Assembly (NCBI RefSeq): GCF_014203805.1
Contig: NZ_JACHJT010000002.1
Location: 186,001 to 250,000 of the forward strand
Source of the DNA: Lipingzhangella halophila
GTDB lineage: Bacteria > Actinomycetota > Actinomycetes > Streptosporangiales > Streptosporangiaceae
Direction of reading: 5' to 3'
Length of the DNA: 64,000 nucleotides
Shown: positions 1 to 8,342 of the stretch, in pieces
How positions within the stretch are numbered: the stretch's first letter is position 1
Layout of the letters: the number at the start of each line of letters is the position of its first letter
Made by a program: the position numbers and the translations under genes
Notes under the pieces: model-generated
The model's input: the letters and a program-made list of their open reading frames with translations, nothing else
Told to the model about the DNA's origin: nothing
The model's database searches: none

Positions 1-684
1 GCGAGCGGTCACGTATTTCCGGGCCATACCGAACTCTTCGCGCACCTGACCGGAACCGAGGAAGTGTCGATGATGCTGTCGACGTCCACGATCAAGGTCA
101 TCCACGTGACCACACACCTCGGGCTGATCGACGCCGTGGCCCGGATCAACCCCGGCCTGGTGGAACGGACCGTGCGCCGCGGCCACGCGGCGGTGCGCGA
201 CTCCGGGGTGGCCGACCCGAGGATCGGCGTGTGCGGGATCAACCCGCACGCGGGAGAGAACGGGCTGTTCGGGTACGGCGAGGAAGAAGAGAAGGTCGTC
301 CCGGCGATCGGCACCCTGCGGGCCGACGGGATCAACGCACACGGCCCGCTCCCGGCCGACACCGCGTTCTTCCTGGCCAGTAGGGGTGACTACGACCTCA
401 TTGTGGCGATGTACCACGACCAGGGGCACGCCCCGGTCAAGGTCCTCGGTATCGAGGAGGGCGTCAACATCACCGTGGGGCTGCCGGTCATCCGCACCTC
501 GGTGGACCACGGCACCGCGTTCGACATCGCGGGTAAGGGGGTAGCCGCCGTCGGTAGCATGATCGAGGCCCTGCGCCAGGCGGCCGAACTGTCCCCCGCC
601 CCGTCCACGAGAGGACACCCATGTCCCGCGGAACACGGGTCCGTCGCGACGCCATCGTCAAACTCGCCACCACGACCGGACTAG
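1..684 (+). CDS. PdxA-family 4-phosphate dehydrogenase, 3' part (N-terminus outside window)
   Basis: The frame is open from base 1, so the start lies upstream. The visible 227 residues are the C-terminal two thirds of a PdxA-type NAD-dependent, metal-dependent dehydrogenase. Signatures are HTELFAHLTG (about residues 9-18), CGINPHAGENGLFG (about 77-90), MYHDQGHAP (about 137) and DHGTAFDIAGKG (about 170); the histidines match the metal ligands of the family. PdxA proper acts in pyridoxal phosphate synthesis, but PdxA2 paralogs oxidise 4-phospho-threonate or -erythronate in sugar-acid catabolism. The adjacent DeoR regulator favours the catabolic role (inference). The frame runs 64 bases into the downstream deoR-type gene, giving an atypical 27-residue tail. 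Confidence 0.85.
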   Translation, partial: ASGHVFPGHTELFAHLTGTEEVSMMLSTSTIKVIHVTTHLGLIDAVARINPGLVERTVRRGHAAVRDSGVADPRIGVCGINPHAGENGLFGYGEEEEKVVPAIGTLRADGINAHGPLPADTAFFLASRGDYDLIVAMYHDQGHAPVKVLGIEEGVNITVGLPVIRTSVDHGTAFDIAGKGVAAVGSMIEALRQAAELSPAPSTRGHPCPAEHGSVATPSSNSPPRPD

Positions 685-1406
685 CCAGCGTGGAGGAGCT
701 TTCCGCCCGGTTCGGGGTCACCGCGTCGACCATCCGGCGCGATCTCGCCCAGCTTGAGTCCGACGGCCAACTGGCGCGCACCTACGGCGGCGTCATGCCG
801 CTGGTGGCCCACCCCGAGGCGTCGCTGCGGCAGCGCCTCGGGGAGGCGTTCGAGGCCAAGCGCGCGATCGCGACGTGGGCCGCGGCGCGGATCGGCACCG
901 GAGAGACGATCCTGCTCGACTCCGGGTCGACCACCGGGGCTCTGGCGCACGAGCTGCGGCCCGCGCACGACCTGACCGTGGCCACCACCGGGCTGACCGC
1001 GCTCCAGGAGCTGGTCAACGCCGAGCACGTGCGTGTGGAGTGCCTCGGTGGCACGCTGCGCCATCTCAGCCAGGGCTTCATCGGACCGCTTACCGAGGAT
1101 GCCCTGGCCCGGATGACCTTCGACCGGGTGTTCCTCGGCGCGGACGCGGTGACCGCGGAGGACGGAATCTGCGAGGCCACCCTGGAACAGACGCGCCTCA
1201 AGGAGATCATGGCCCGGCGTTCCGAGCGGGTGTACGTGCTGGTGCACGCCGCCAAACTGGGCAAGCGCCCGTTCCACGCCTGGGCCAGGATGCCCGAGAG
1301 CTGGACCCTGGTGACCGACTCCAGCGCCGAGGACTCCGCCGTCCGGCCGTTCGCGGCCTCCGGGGTCGATGTCGTGGTTGTGGATCCGGACGGCACCGCA
1401 CGCTAG
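621..1406 (+). CDS. DeoR/GlpR-family transcriptional regulator
   Basis: 261 residues. The N-terminal winged helix-turn-helix contains SVEELSARFGVTASTIRRDL at about residues 23-42, and the C-terminal DeoRC sensor domain has the sugar-phosphate loop LDSGSTTG near residue 100. The ATG is preceded by GAGAGGA at 7-8 bases. DeoR proteins are usually repressors released by a phosphorylated sugar intermediate. Overlap with the upstream PdxA-like gene suggests co-transcription and local control (inference). It converges with the enoyl-CoA hydratase gene. Confidence 0.9.
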   Translation: MSRGTRVRRDAIVKLATTTGLASVEELSARFGVTASTIRRDLAQLESDGQLARTYGGVMPLVAHPEASLRQRLGEAFEAKRAIATWAAARIGTGETILLDSGSTTGALAHELRPAHDLTVATTGLTALQELVNAEHVRVECLGGTLRHLSQGFIGPLTEDALARMTFDRVFLGADAVTAEDGICEATLEQTRLKEIMARRSERVYVLVHAAKLGKRPFHAWARMPESWTLVTDSSAEDSAVRPFAASGVDVVVVDPDGTAR

Positions 1407-1445
1407 GGTCGCGGACTCCCCCGGCCGGACATCCCGGCCGCACTC

Positions 1446-1464
1446 GCCGGCGGTGTCCGCCGGC
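1446..1464. terminator. Hairpin between convergent genes
   Basis: GCCGGCGG and CCGCCGGC form an 8-bp perfect stem with a TGT loop, between the deoR stop and the end of the convergent hydratase gene. There is no U-tract, as is common in high-GC actinomycetes. A bidirectional terminator is likely. Confidence 0.45.
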
Positions 1465-2136
1465 TCACCCCTCGGGAGTGTCCTTGGCGCGCAGCGCGTC
1501 CAGGACCGGGGCGTACATCCGGGTCTTGATGGTGCCGACCGTGGGGCCGGCCTTGGCCGCCTGGGCCTGGGCGAGCCGCACCGCGGTCGCGCGCACCGCG
1601 CTCTCCTCCACGGCATGGTCGACAATGGCGGCGGCACGGGCGTCCTCGCCGCCGTAGCGGCGCGCGGTGATCATGGCCTCGTGGGCGGTCTGCGGCGTGA
1701 GCCGGGCCTGGATCAGCGCGGACATCCCCGGTGTGAAGGGGATGTTGATGTCGGCTTCGGGCAGGCACCAGAATCCGCGGTCGGCGCGCATCACGCGGAA
1801 GTCGTGGGCCAGGGAGAGCATCGCACCGGCCGCGAAGGTGTGCCCCTGCAGTGCCGCCACTGTGACCACGGGCAACGTCAGCACACGCTCCAGGAGGGAG
1901 TGGACACTGGCGACGTAGTCGTGCTGCTGGTCGGGGTGGGCGGCCAGCCAGTCCAGGTCCAGACCGTTGGAGAAGAACTTGCCGGTCGCGGCGGTCACCA
2001 GCGCGCGGGGGCCTTCCGCCCGCTCGACCTCGTCCAGCGCCGCGTTGACCGAGGCGAGCCAGTCGGGGTGGAAGCGGTTCTCGCTGTCCCCGATGTCGAG
2101 GACGAGGACGTCATCCTGGCGTTCGATGGTGGGCAT
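1465..2136 (-). CDS. Enoyl-CoA hydratase/isomerase family protein
   Basis: 223 residues from an ATG with an ideal AAGGAG about 6 bases upstream; the frame stays open further upstream, but that stretch is not protein-like. The crotonase fold shows in the oxyanion-hole region (FFSNGLDLDWL, about residues 52-62) and in GHTFAAGAMLSLAHDFRVM (about 98-116). The family handles acyl-CoA hydration or double-bond shifting. The sequence resembles short single-domain delta3,delta2-enoyl-CoA isomerase-like members, but the reaction cannot be fixed. It is a single-gene unit facing deoR. Confidence 0.85.
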   Translation of the reverse strand: MPTIERQDDVLVLDIGDSENRFHPDWLASVNAALDEVERAEGPRALVTAATGKFFSNGLDLDWLAAHPDQQHDYVASVHSLLERVLTLPVVTVAALQGHTFAAGAMLSLAHDFRVMRADRGFWCLPEADINIPFTPGMSALIQARLTPQTAHEAMITARRYGGEDARAAAIVDHAVEESAVRATAVRLAQAQAAKAGPTVGTIKTRMYAPVLDALRAKDTPEG

Positions 2137-2510
2137 GGCGGCTCCTTCGACTAAGCTACTCAACGGTAACTCATGATGGATGGAACCGCGCGGGCAACCG
2201 GCCGGCCGGTCCGCCCGTCCCGCAGAGCGCCGGCGCCGGTCCACGCGGGGTTCGGCGGAGCCGCGCACCACCCCGCTCCCGCTCCTGCGCGCCGATGGGC
2301 GTCCGAACCGTGCGAGTGGGTACCGGTATCCGCAGGGGCCGGCACAGTCTCCGCGTCCGCGGCAAGCCGCGGGGGCACCGTGGGGAAGCGGCCTTCCGGA
2401 CAGGGGCGGATCCCTCCGCGTGAATCGGCGAACGCGAAACGCTGCGGCATAGGTATATTGGTCATATCATATTTCCAGAGCGTTAAACCAGTCAATATCC
2501 GAAGGGGACC
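2137..2510. other. 374-bp divergent intergenic region
   Basis: The region lies between divergently transcribed hydratase and FadR-type genes. It is GC-rich except for an AT-rich patch at about 2447-2485, with short ATAT arms around TTGGTCATATCA (2459-2470). That patch is the only promoter or operator candidate seen, and its dyad symmetry is weak. Confidence 0.35.
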
Positions 2511-3308
2511 ATGGACATGGCCCGCAACGACGCGTCCGCTCCCAAGTCGCGCGGCACCGACGACCTCTTCAGCAGGGTCCACCTCGGCCGCGCCTCGCAG
2601 GTCATCGTGGACCAGGTCCGCATGCTCCTCCGCGACGACAAGCTCAAGCCCGGCGACCGCCTACCCAGCGAGCGCGAGCTCTGCGAGCGCTTCGGGGTCA
2701 GCCGGGTCACCGTCCGCGAGGCACTGCGCGTACTGGAGGCCAGCGGTCTGGTCGAGATCCGCGTCGGCGCCCACGGCGGTGCCTTCGTCACCACACCCTC
2801 CAACGAGCGGGTCGGGGAGAGCCTCGCGGACCTCATCACGCTGTCGCCCCTGACCGCCAGCCAGGTCACCGAAGCCCGCATTGTGTTCGAGCTGGGCATC
2901 ATCCCCCTCGTGGTCGAGCGCGCCACCGCCGAGGACATCGCCGACCTGCGCGCCCTGGTCACCCAGGGGCAGCAGGCGCTCGACGAGGACAGTTACACCA
3001 TGGAGATGTCCGCCGCGTTCCACGTCCGCTTCGCGGCGTGCACCCACAACGCGGCCATCGAGACGCTGGTGCAGAGCTTCCACGGCCCGATGCTGCTCTC
3101 GCTGCAGAAGGCCCGCGATGTCGCCCCGCTCATGGGCCATCGCGGTGCCGCCGAGCACGCCGACCTGGTCACCGCCGTCGAGCACCGCGACGTCGAGAAG
3201 GCCCGCTTCATCATGCGCCAGCACCTGCAGCGGACCGCCCAGCGCCTGGAGAACGTCGCCACCGACTCCGACAGCGCCGAGGGCGCTGCCGAAGACGCCA
3301 CCGAGTGA
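2511..3308 (+). CDS. FadR-subfamily GntR regulator (GntR-FCD)
   Basis: 265 residues. A GntR winged helix occupies about residues 24-90, with PGDRLPSERELCERFGVSRV and TVREALRVLEASGLVEIR. It is followed by an all-helical FCD ligand domain (about 105-235) with histidines in the FHVRFA and GHRGAAEHADLV motifs that usually bind a metal in FCD proteins. Members repress catabolic operons for organic acids. The original target is unclear; the TctB-like remnant just downstream suggests control of a lost carboxylate transporter (inference). The tail is rich in Asp, Glu and Ala. Confidence 0.9.
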   Translation: MDMARNDASAPKSRGTDDLFSRVHLGRASQVIVDQVRMLLRDDKLKPGDRLPSERELCERFGVSRVTVREALRVLEASGLVEIRVGAHGGAFVTTPSNERVGESLADLITLSPLTASQVTEARIVFELGIIPLVVERATAEDIADLRALVTQGQQALDEDSYTMEMSAAFHVRFAACTHNAAIETLVQSFHGPMLLSLQKARDVAPLMGHRGAAEHADLVTAVEHRDVEKARFIMRQHLQRTAQRLENVATDSDSAEGAAEDATE

Positions 3309-3309
3309 C

Positions 3310-3351
3310 GGCCGTGGGGTGGGGCCCGCGCGCCGGCCCCACCCCACGGCC
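3310..3351. terminator. Strong 17-bp hairpin terminator
   Basis: GGCCGTGGGGTGGGGCC pairs perfectly with GGCCCCACCCCACGGCC around an 8-base loop, starting two bases after the FadR-type stop codon. It also lies at the 3' side of the convergent TctB-like remnant. Confidence 0.8.
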
Positions 3352-3371
3352 CGAATCCGGGCCTCCCCTGG

Positions 3372-3656
3372 TCAGAGCAGGTTCACCTGCAGCACCAGTT
3401 CCATGAGCACGAACACGAACGCCCACACCGCGGCGGTCACCACCGCTGCGGTCCGCCAACGCGTACGCCCGATGAGCACCATGGTGCCGAAGGTGAGGAC
3501 CGGCACCGCGATCAGGTAGCCCACCAGCCACACCAGGAAGATGAAGCCGGTCAGCGCCAGCGTCGTGTACAACGGCGCCCGCCAGCCCGCCTCGGCCGGT
3601 TCCTCCCCGGATCCGGCCGGCCGCTCCGCGGCCCGGCACGTGGCGGTGAGAGGTTC
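3372..3656 (-). pseudogene. TctB-like (tripartite tricarboxylate transporter small subunit) C-terminal remnant
   Basis: The reverse frame is open for 95 codons, with an in-frame stop at 3657-3659 and no ATG or GTG start; only a TTG at 3572 is available. The segment has a polar linker (EPAEAG), two hydrophobic helices, a GRTRWRTA junction and a C-terminal helix, which is the layout of the second half of TctB proteins. The four-helix family is normally about 150-180 residues, so the first half is missing. No TctA or TctC neighbours remain. A small intact membrane protein of 66 residues from the TTG is the alternative. Confidence 0.5.
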
Positions 3657-3792
3657 TCAGAATCCTGAGGACAGGAATCCGGCCCACCGCGCAGCGGAGC
3701 CGTGGTAACCATCGCCCCCGAGGTCAGCGGATCATCGGTCGGCCGGCGCCGCTGTCGACCCAGGCGAAGCCGCCCTGGGGCATGGCGAACGG

Positions 3793-4908
3793 TCAGCCGC
3801 AGATGGCCTCGTCCAGGAACGCGTCAACAGTGTCGTCGGGGTCACCGCTGAAGTCGGGCGTGAGCGCGATCGTAACCTGGTGCCGCCGGTCCTCCGTCGA
3901 GTACGACCAGGACTGGTACGCCAGGGCATCGCCGTCGTTGCCGTACACACGGACCCCACACGAGGTGTCCCGCCAGGCCAGCCCGAGCCCGTACGTCTCG
4001 CCCTCCACACCCGGCGTCGTCATCTCGTCGAGCCGGTCATCCGACAGCAGGCGGCCATCGAGCAGTGCGGCGACGAACTGGTTGAGGTCCTTCGTCGTGG
4101 AGATCAGCTCGCCACCCGCGCCCAACACCGACGGATTCATCTCGGTGAAGTCGACGAGGTGCGTATCGCCGTCCCGCTCTGTTGGCACGTAGCCGTGCGG
4201 ATGCGGACCGCCGATCCGCGGCGACTCCCCCGGCATCGCGGTGCCGCTCAACCGCAACGGTTGGATGACCCGCCGCTCGATCTCCTCACCGTACGACCGG
4301 CCGGTGGCCTCCTCGACGATCTGGCCGAGCAGGACGTAGCCGGTGTTGGAGTACTCGTACTCCGAACCCGGCGGTTCGAACGTCGGGGGGTTCGCCACGG
4401 CGCGCCCGACCAGCTCGTCCGCGGTCCAGGTTCGCCACCGGTTGTCCAGGAACTCCGGATCCGGTGGCAACGTAAGGGTCTTCCGGTAGTCGTACAACCC
4501 GCTGGTGTGGTTCAGAAGCTGGCGCACGGTGATGCGGTCGCCATCCGGTACGGCTCCGGGCAGCCACTCCTCGACCGTGTCGTCCAGCCGCAGCCGGCCC
4601 TCGTCGACGAGCTGCAGAATGGCGGTGGCCAGGAACGTCTTCGTCACGCTGCCCGCCCGGAACCGGCCCTGGGCCGGGACCTCCCGCGTCGTGCCCCGCT
4701 CGGCGACACCGCTGGTGCCGCGCCACACGCCATGCTCGTCACGCACCTCCGCCAGCGCGCCCACCGCCCCAGCGGCCACGACGTCGTCCAGCCGACTCTG
4801 CAGCCCCGGGCGATCCTCATCCTCCGACTCGGCAGTGGCAACGGCCGGCGCCGCGACCACCGCCAACGCCGTCGTCGCGGTCACCAGCACCCGAGACACC
4901 CGCTTCAT
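3793..4908 (-). CDS. Secreted serine hydrolase, class C beta-lactamase / D-Ala-D-Ala carboxypeptidase family
   Basis: 371 residues starting at an ATG preceded by GGAGAGG; the open frame continues upstream without coding character. An N-terminal signal peptide is present (KR, then a hydrophobic stretch, AVATA near residue 26). The catalytic motifs are SVTK with nucleophile Ser87 and Lys90, and YSN at 186-188. The family cleaves D-amino-acid peptides, beta-lactams or esters outside the cytoplasm. It is flanked by gene remnants and has no operon partner, so the substrate is unknown. Confidence 0.88.
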   Translation of the reverse strand: MKRVSRVLVTATTALAVVAAPAVATAESEDEDRPGLQSRLDDVVAAGAVGALAEVRDEHGVWRGTSGVAERGTTREVPAQGRFRAGSVTKTFLATAILQLVDEGRLRLDDTVEEWLPGAVPDGDRITVRQLLNHTSGLYDYRKTLTLPPDPEFLDNRWRTWTADELVGRAVANPPTFEPPGSEYEYSNTGYVLLGQIVEEATGRSYGEEIERRVIQPLRLSGTAMPGESPRIGGPHPHGYVPTERDGDTHLVDFTEMNPSVLGAGGELISTTKDLNQFVAALLDGRLLSDDRLDEMTTPGVEGETYGLGLAWRDTSCGVRVYGNDGDALAYQSWSYSTEDRRHQVTIALTPDFSGDPDDTVDAFLDEAICG

Positions 4909-5041
4909 CCCGACCTCTCCGATCTCCGTGGGCAGTCCGTCGCGGCCAGCCTGACGAAGCGGAGGAACCGGGCACATCCGGGAACGCCCTGGCTCGCCCC
5001 CCGGGATTCGCCCGCTCCCCCTCCGGAGTTCGTGGGGGCCA

Positions 5042-5364
5042 GATCACGGCGGACTCCGCCGCCTCGGGGGCGAACAGCTCCTCGGGGCGCAGCTCCCGGT
5101 CGGAGAGCCCCTGTTCGTGGTGGTAGCGCAGGAACGTGGCCAGTGTTTCGCGGTTGGCGCCGAGCCCACAGGGCCAGTAGTCGCCCCCCCAGTAGCTCCA
5201 CGGTCTCCTCCAGTTGCTGGTTGAGCCGCGAAAGCATGAACCGCAGCACCGAGGAACCGTGCAGCCGGTCGAAGACCTCGTTCTTGGCCTGGGTGAACGC
5301 CTTGTACAGCGACTGGGCCACCCATGGGTACCGCTCGTAGACGCCGCGCCGGATTATGGTTAGT
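5042..5364 (-). pseudogene. 4,5-dihydroxyphthalate decarboxylase-like remnant, frameshifted
   Basis: Reading the minus strand gives a recognisable C-terminal segment: VYERYPWVAQSLYKAF, then LEETVELLG, then, only after a one-base frame change, DYWPCGLGANRETLATFLRY and DRELRPEELFAPEAAES. The break coincides with a run of seven C at 5184-5190 (G7 on the coding strand); six would restore the frame. The upstream part ends at an in-frame stop near 5400 and the downstream part fuses into unrelated sequence, so both ends are missing. The family has a periplasmic-binding-protein fold and acts in aromatic or uncharacterised catabolic pathways. Identification is by remembered family pattern. Confidence 0.55.
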
Positions 5365-5426
5365 CCAATAAATCTCCAGGGCCCGTAAGGTCGCCGTTAC
5401 CGCCAGTACTCGCCAATGGCACACAG

Positions 5427-5443
5427 TTGCAACCAATTTGCAA
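5427..5443. promoter_or_regulatory. Candidate metal-regulator operator: two TTGCAA boxes
   Basis: Two TTGCAA palindromes (5427-5432 and 5438-5443) are spaced 11 bp centre to centre, one helical turn, about 60 bp before the metal ABC operon start. The layout suits a dimeric repressor. The sequence does not match the Streptomyces Zur box I know, so the regulator is unassigned. Confidence 0.35.
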
Positions 5444-5502
5444 GAGCTTTATGGTCGCTCTGGCCGCGATGGCTGCGGCAACGAGCGAAGGGAGAGTGCC
5501 TG

Positions 5503-6459
5503 ATGGCACGATGGCGGGCGTTCGTACTGGTCATCGCACTGGCAGGGACATCGTGCGGTGGTTCCGGCGCGGGTGGGGACACCGCGGAGCCGGCGGTCGC
5601 CACAACGGTGGCTCCGATCACCGACATCACCGAACGGATCGCCGGCGACGACGCCGAGGTCACGGGCATCGTCCCGCCCGGCGTCGACAGCCACACCTTC
5701 GAGCCGGGGCCCTCGGTCGTCCGGGACGTCGCCGGCGCCCGGCTGTTCATCGCCAACGGGCTGCACCTGGAGGAGTCGTCGCTGGAGATCGCCGAGGCCA
5801 ACCTGCCCGACGACGGGGAGATCGTCACCCTGGCTGACCAGGTGGTGACCGAGGACGAGTGGGTCTACGACTTCACGTTCCCCGAGGAGGCCGGGGTGCC
5901 CAACCCGCACCTGTGGACCTCCCCGCCGATGGCCGCCGAGTACGCCCGGATCATCGCCGGGGAGCTGGAGCGCGTCGACCCCGGCAACGCCGAGGGCTAC
6001 CAGGAACGCTACGACGCGTACTCCGACCTGCTGGCGGAGCTGGACGCGGCGATCGAGGAGGCGGTGCGGACCGTCCCCGAGGACAACCGCAAGCTGGTCA
6101 CCTACCACGACTCCTTCCCCTACTTCGCTCCCCACTACGGCTTCGAGGTGGTCGGGGCGGTGCAGCCCGCCGACTTCTCCGAGCCCTCCGTCTCGGAGGT
6201 GGCCGAGCTCATCGACCAGATCGAGCGCGAGGAGGTACCCGCGGTCTTCGGCTCCGAGGTGTTCCCCTCGGACGTCCTGGAGCAGATCGCCGAGGAGAGC
6301 GGAGCCCGCTACGTCGACGAGCTGCGCGACGACGAGCTGCCCGGAGAGCCGGGCGATCCCGAGCACAGCTATGTCGGGATGATGCTGGCCAACTCCCGCG
6401 CGATCGTCGACGCGCTCGGAGGCGACCCGGCCGCGCTCGACGCGGTCGACCCGGCCTGA
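5503..6459 (+). CDS. Metal (Zn/Mn) ABC transporter substrate-binding lipoprotein, ZnuA/TroA family
   Basis: 318 residues from an ATG with GGGAGAG upstream; the open frame extends further upstream but lacks a signal peptide there. A lipoprotein signal ends at Cys18 (LAGTSC). Cluster A-I metal ligands are visible: His in GVDSHTFEPGPS, His in NPHLW, and His in TYHDSFPYFAPHYG, with an acidic residue supplied near the C-terminus. The His-rich loop of classic ZnuA is absent and replaced by an acidic stretch (EDEWVYDFTFPEE). It binds Zn or Mn outside the membrane and feeds the next two gene products. The gap to the ATPase gene is only 9 bp. Confidence 0.92.
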   Translation: MARWRAFVLVIALAGTSCGGSGAGGDTAEPAVATTVAPITDITERIAGDDAEVTGIVPPGVDSHTFEPGPSVVRDVAGARLFIANGLHLEESSLEIAEANLPDDGEIVTLADQVVTEDEWVYDFTFPEEAGVPNPHLWTSPPMAAEYARIIAGELERVDPGNAEGYQERYDAYSDLLAELDAAIEEAVRTVPEDNRKLVTYHDSFPYFAPHYGFEVVGAVQPADFSEPSVSEVAELIDQIEREEVPAVFGSEVFPSDVLEQIAEESGARYVDELRDDELPGEPGDPEHSYVGMMLANSRAIVDALGGDPAALDAVDPA

Positions 6460-6468
6460 GACAGCGCC

Positions 6469-7323
6469 ATGACACCAGCGCCCCCGCCTCCGGCCGTGCG
6501 CATCACCGGTGCCGATCTCGGATACGGCCGCGCACCGGTCCTTAGCGGCGTCGACCTGCACATCGAGCCGGGCGGGTTCATCGGGGCGGTCGGGCCGTCC
6601 GGCTCCGGAAAGACGACCCTGATCCGGGCGCTGACTGGGGGCTGCCGCCTGCTGCGCGGCGGTGTCAGCGTGTTCGGCGCGCCGGTGCGCCACGGCCGGC
6701 CCAGCCGCGACGTCGGCTACGTGCCGCAGGTCGGAGCGGCCGACACCTCGTTTCCCATCACCGTGGAACAGGTTGCCCTGCAGGGGCTCGGCAACGGCCT
6801 CCGGCCCTGGCACACCGCCGGGGAGCGGCACGCCGCCCGCGCCATCCTCGCGCGGCTCGGGCTGGAGCCGCTCGCCCGGCAGGCCATCGCGGAGCTGTCC
6901 GGTGGGGAGCTGCAGCGGGCGTTCCTGGCGCGTGCGCTGGTGCGGCGTCCGCGACTGCTGCTGCTCGACGAGCCCACCTCCGGCGTGGACCTGCGGACGC
7001 GGCACGACGTGCTGCACCTGCTCGCGGAGCTGAACGCCGAGGGGATGACGGTCGTCCTGACCACCCATGACCTGAACTTCGTGGCCACGCACCTGCCCCG
7101 GCTGGTCTGCCTGGCCGGCCGCGTGGTGGCCGACGGCCCGCCCGAGGCCGTTCTCCACCCGCCGGTGCTGCGCGCCACCTACGGGGCGGAGGTCCGCGTC
7201 ATCCACGACGGGAACCTGGTGCTCGTGGCCGACCCGGCGCCGCTGCTCGCCGGGGCCGGCCAGGAGCCGGCCCCGGCCGCGGCGGCGGTCCGGGGCCATG
7301 AGGAGCCACCGTGGAGTGTCTGA
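6469..7323 (+). CDS. Metal ABC transporter ATP-binding protein
   Basis: 284 residues. Walker A is GPSGSGKTT at 42-50, the signature is LSGGELQRAFLARAL, and Walker B is LLLLDEPTSGVD, followed by the H-loop TTHDL. This is the ATPase of the ZnuC/MntB type. Its 3' end overlaps the permease gene by 13 bp, so translation is probably coupled. The tail beyond residue 255 is rich in Ala and Pro and dispensable-looking. Confidence 0.93.
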   Translation: MTPAPPPPAVRITGADLGYGRAPVLSGVDLHIEPGGFIGAVGPSGSGKTTLIRALTGGCRLLRGGVSVFGAPVRHGRPSRDVGYVPQVGAADTSFPITVEQVALQGLGNGLRPWHTAGERHAARAILARLGLEPLARQAIAELSGGELQRAFLARALVRRPRLLLLDEPTSGVDLRTRHDVLHLLAELNAEGMTVVLTTHDLNFVATHLPRLVCLAGRVVADGPPEAVLHPPVLRATYGAEVRVIHDGNLVLVADPAPLLAGAGQEPAPAAAAVRGHEEPPWSV

Positions 7324-8147
7324 CCGACCCGTTCGTCGCCTACGACTACTTCGGCCGTGCGCTGCTGGCCCTGGTTCTCGCCGGGGCCACGTGCGCGGCC
7401 CTCGGCGCGTTCGTGGTGGTGCGCCGGATGTCCTACATCGCCCATGGGCTCTCCCACTCGGTCATCGGCGGTGCGGCCGTGGCCGGGCTGCTCAACGTCA
7501 GCCTGCTGCTCGGGGCCGGCGTGTGGGCGTTCGTGTCGGCGGTGCTGATCGACCGGGTGAGCCGGCGGCACGGGCTGCACGCCGACACCGCGATCGGGAT
7601 CGTGACGACGGCGTCGTTCGCCGCCGGCATCGCCATCATCAGCGCGGCGCGCGACATCCGGCTCAACCTGGACGCCTTCCTGTTCGGCTCGGTGCTCGGT
7701 GTCTCCGAGTCGGATGTGCTGCTCATCGGCACGGTGGCCGCGGTGGTCGCGGCGGTGCTGTTCGCCCGTTACCGGCCCCTTCTGTTCACCACCTTCGACC
7801 CCGGCGTGGCCGCCGCCCACGGGGTGCGCGTCGGCCGCTGCGAGGCACTGTTCGCGCTGCTTCTCACCGCTGGCATCGTCGCGTCGATGCGGGTCCTCGG
7901 CGTCCTGCTGGTCGCCGCCGCGGTGGCCATCCCGCCGGCGACGGCGCGGCTGCTGACCAACCGGTTCGAACGCATGCTGCTGCTGTCCGCCTTCTTCGGC
8001 GCGGCGGCCGCGGTGCCCGGGATGTACCTGTCGTGGTACGCCGACATCGCCTCGGGTCCCGCGGTCGTGCTCAGCCAGACCGCCCTCCTCGCCCTGGCCT
8101 GGCTGTACGCGGGGGCGCTGCGGGCGTGGGCCGCAGCCTCCGCGTAG
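7311..8147 (+). CDS. Metal ABC transporter permease, ZnuB/TroC family
   Basis: 278 residues starting at GTG behind GAGGAG. About eight or nine hydrophobic helices are seen, with the family motif RRMSYIAHGLSHSVIGGAAV near residues 38-57 and VLLVAAAVAIPPATARLL near 207-224. It forms the membrane channel of the importer encoded by the two preceding genes. Selectivity between Zn and Mn cannot be read from the sequence. Confidence 0.92.
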   Translation: MECLTDPFVAYDYFGRALLALVLAGATCAALGAFVVVRRMSYIAHGLSHSVIGGAAVAGLLNVSLLLGAGVWAFVSAVLIDRVSRRHGLHADTAIGIVTTASFAAGIAIISAARDIRLNLDAFLFGSVLGVSESDVLLIGTVAAVVAAVLFARYRPLLFTTFDPGVAAAHGVRVGRCEALFALLLTAGIVASMRVLGVLLVAAAVAIPPATARLLTNRFERMLLLSAFFGAAAAVPGMYLSWYADIASGPAVVLSQTALLALAWLYAGALRAWAAASA

Positions 8148-8342
8148 CGCCCCACAGCTTCTCCCGGCGCTCACCCGGTCGCGGAACAGTCAACCCCACC
8201 AGGAACGCGTTCCGCCATGCCCAGCCCGCAGTGGATGATCAGCCTTGACGGAATTGGTAAAATTGTCAATCCTTTAGCGCTTCACGGGTGATGTGGCGGG
8301 CCCCACACCGGCTCACCGGCGCGAAACGCCGAACCCGCCCGC
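8148..8342. other. Intergenic region with AT-rich patch
   Basis: About 195 bp after the permease gene. The AT-rich stretch at 8246-8275 (TTGACGGAATTGG and AAATTGTCAATCC) has a TTGAC box and dyad character: TTGAC at 8246 and GTCAA at 8266. It could be a promoter or operator for the small ORF that follows. Confidence 0.3.

Noticed and set aside
5449-7299. 616-codon minus-strand open frame
   Set aside because: It is the shadow of the metal-binding protein and ATPase genes, with low-complexity Gly/Arg/Val content and no domain.
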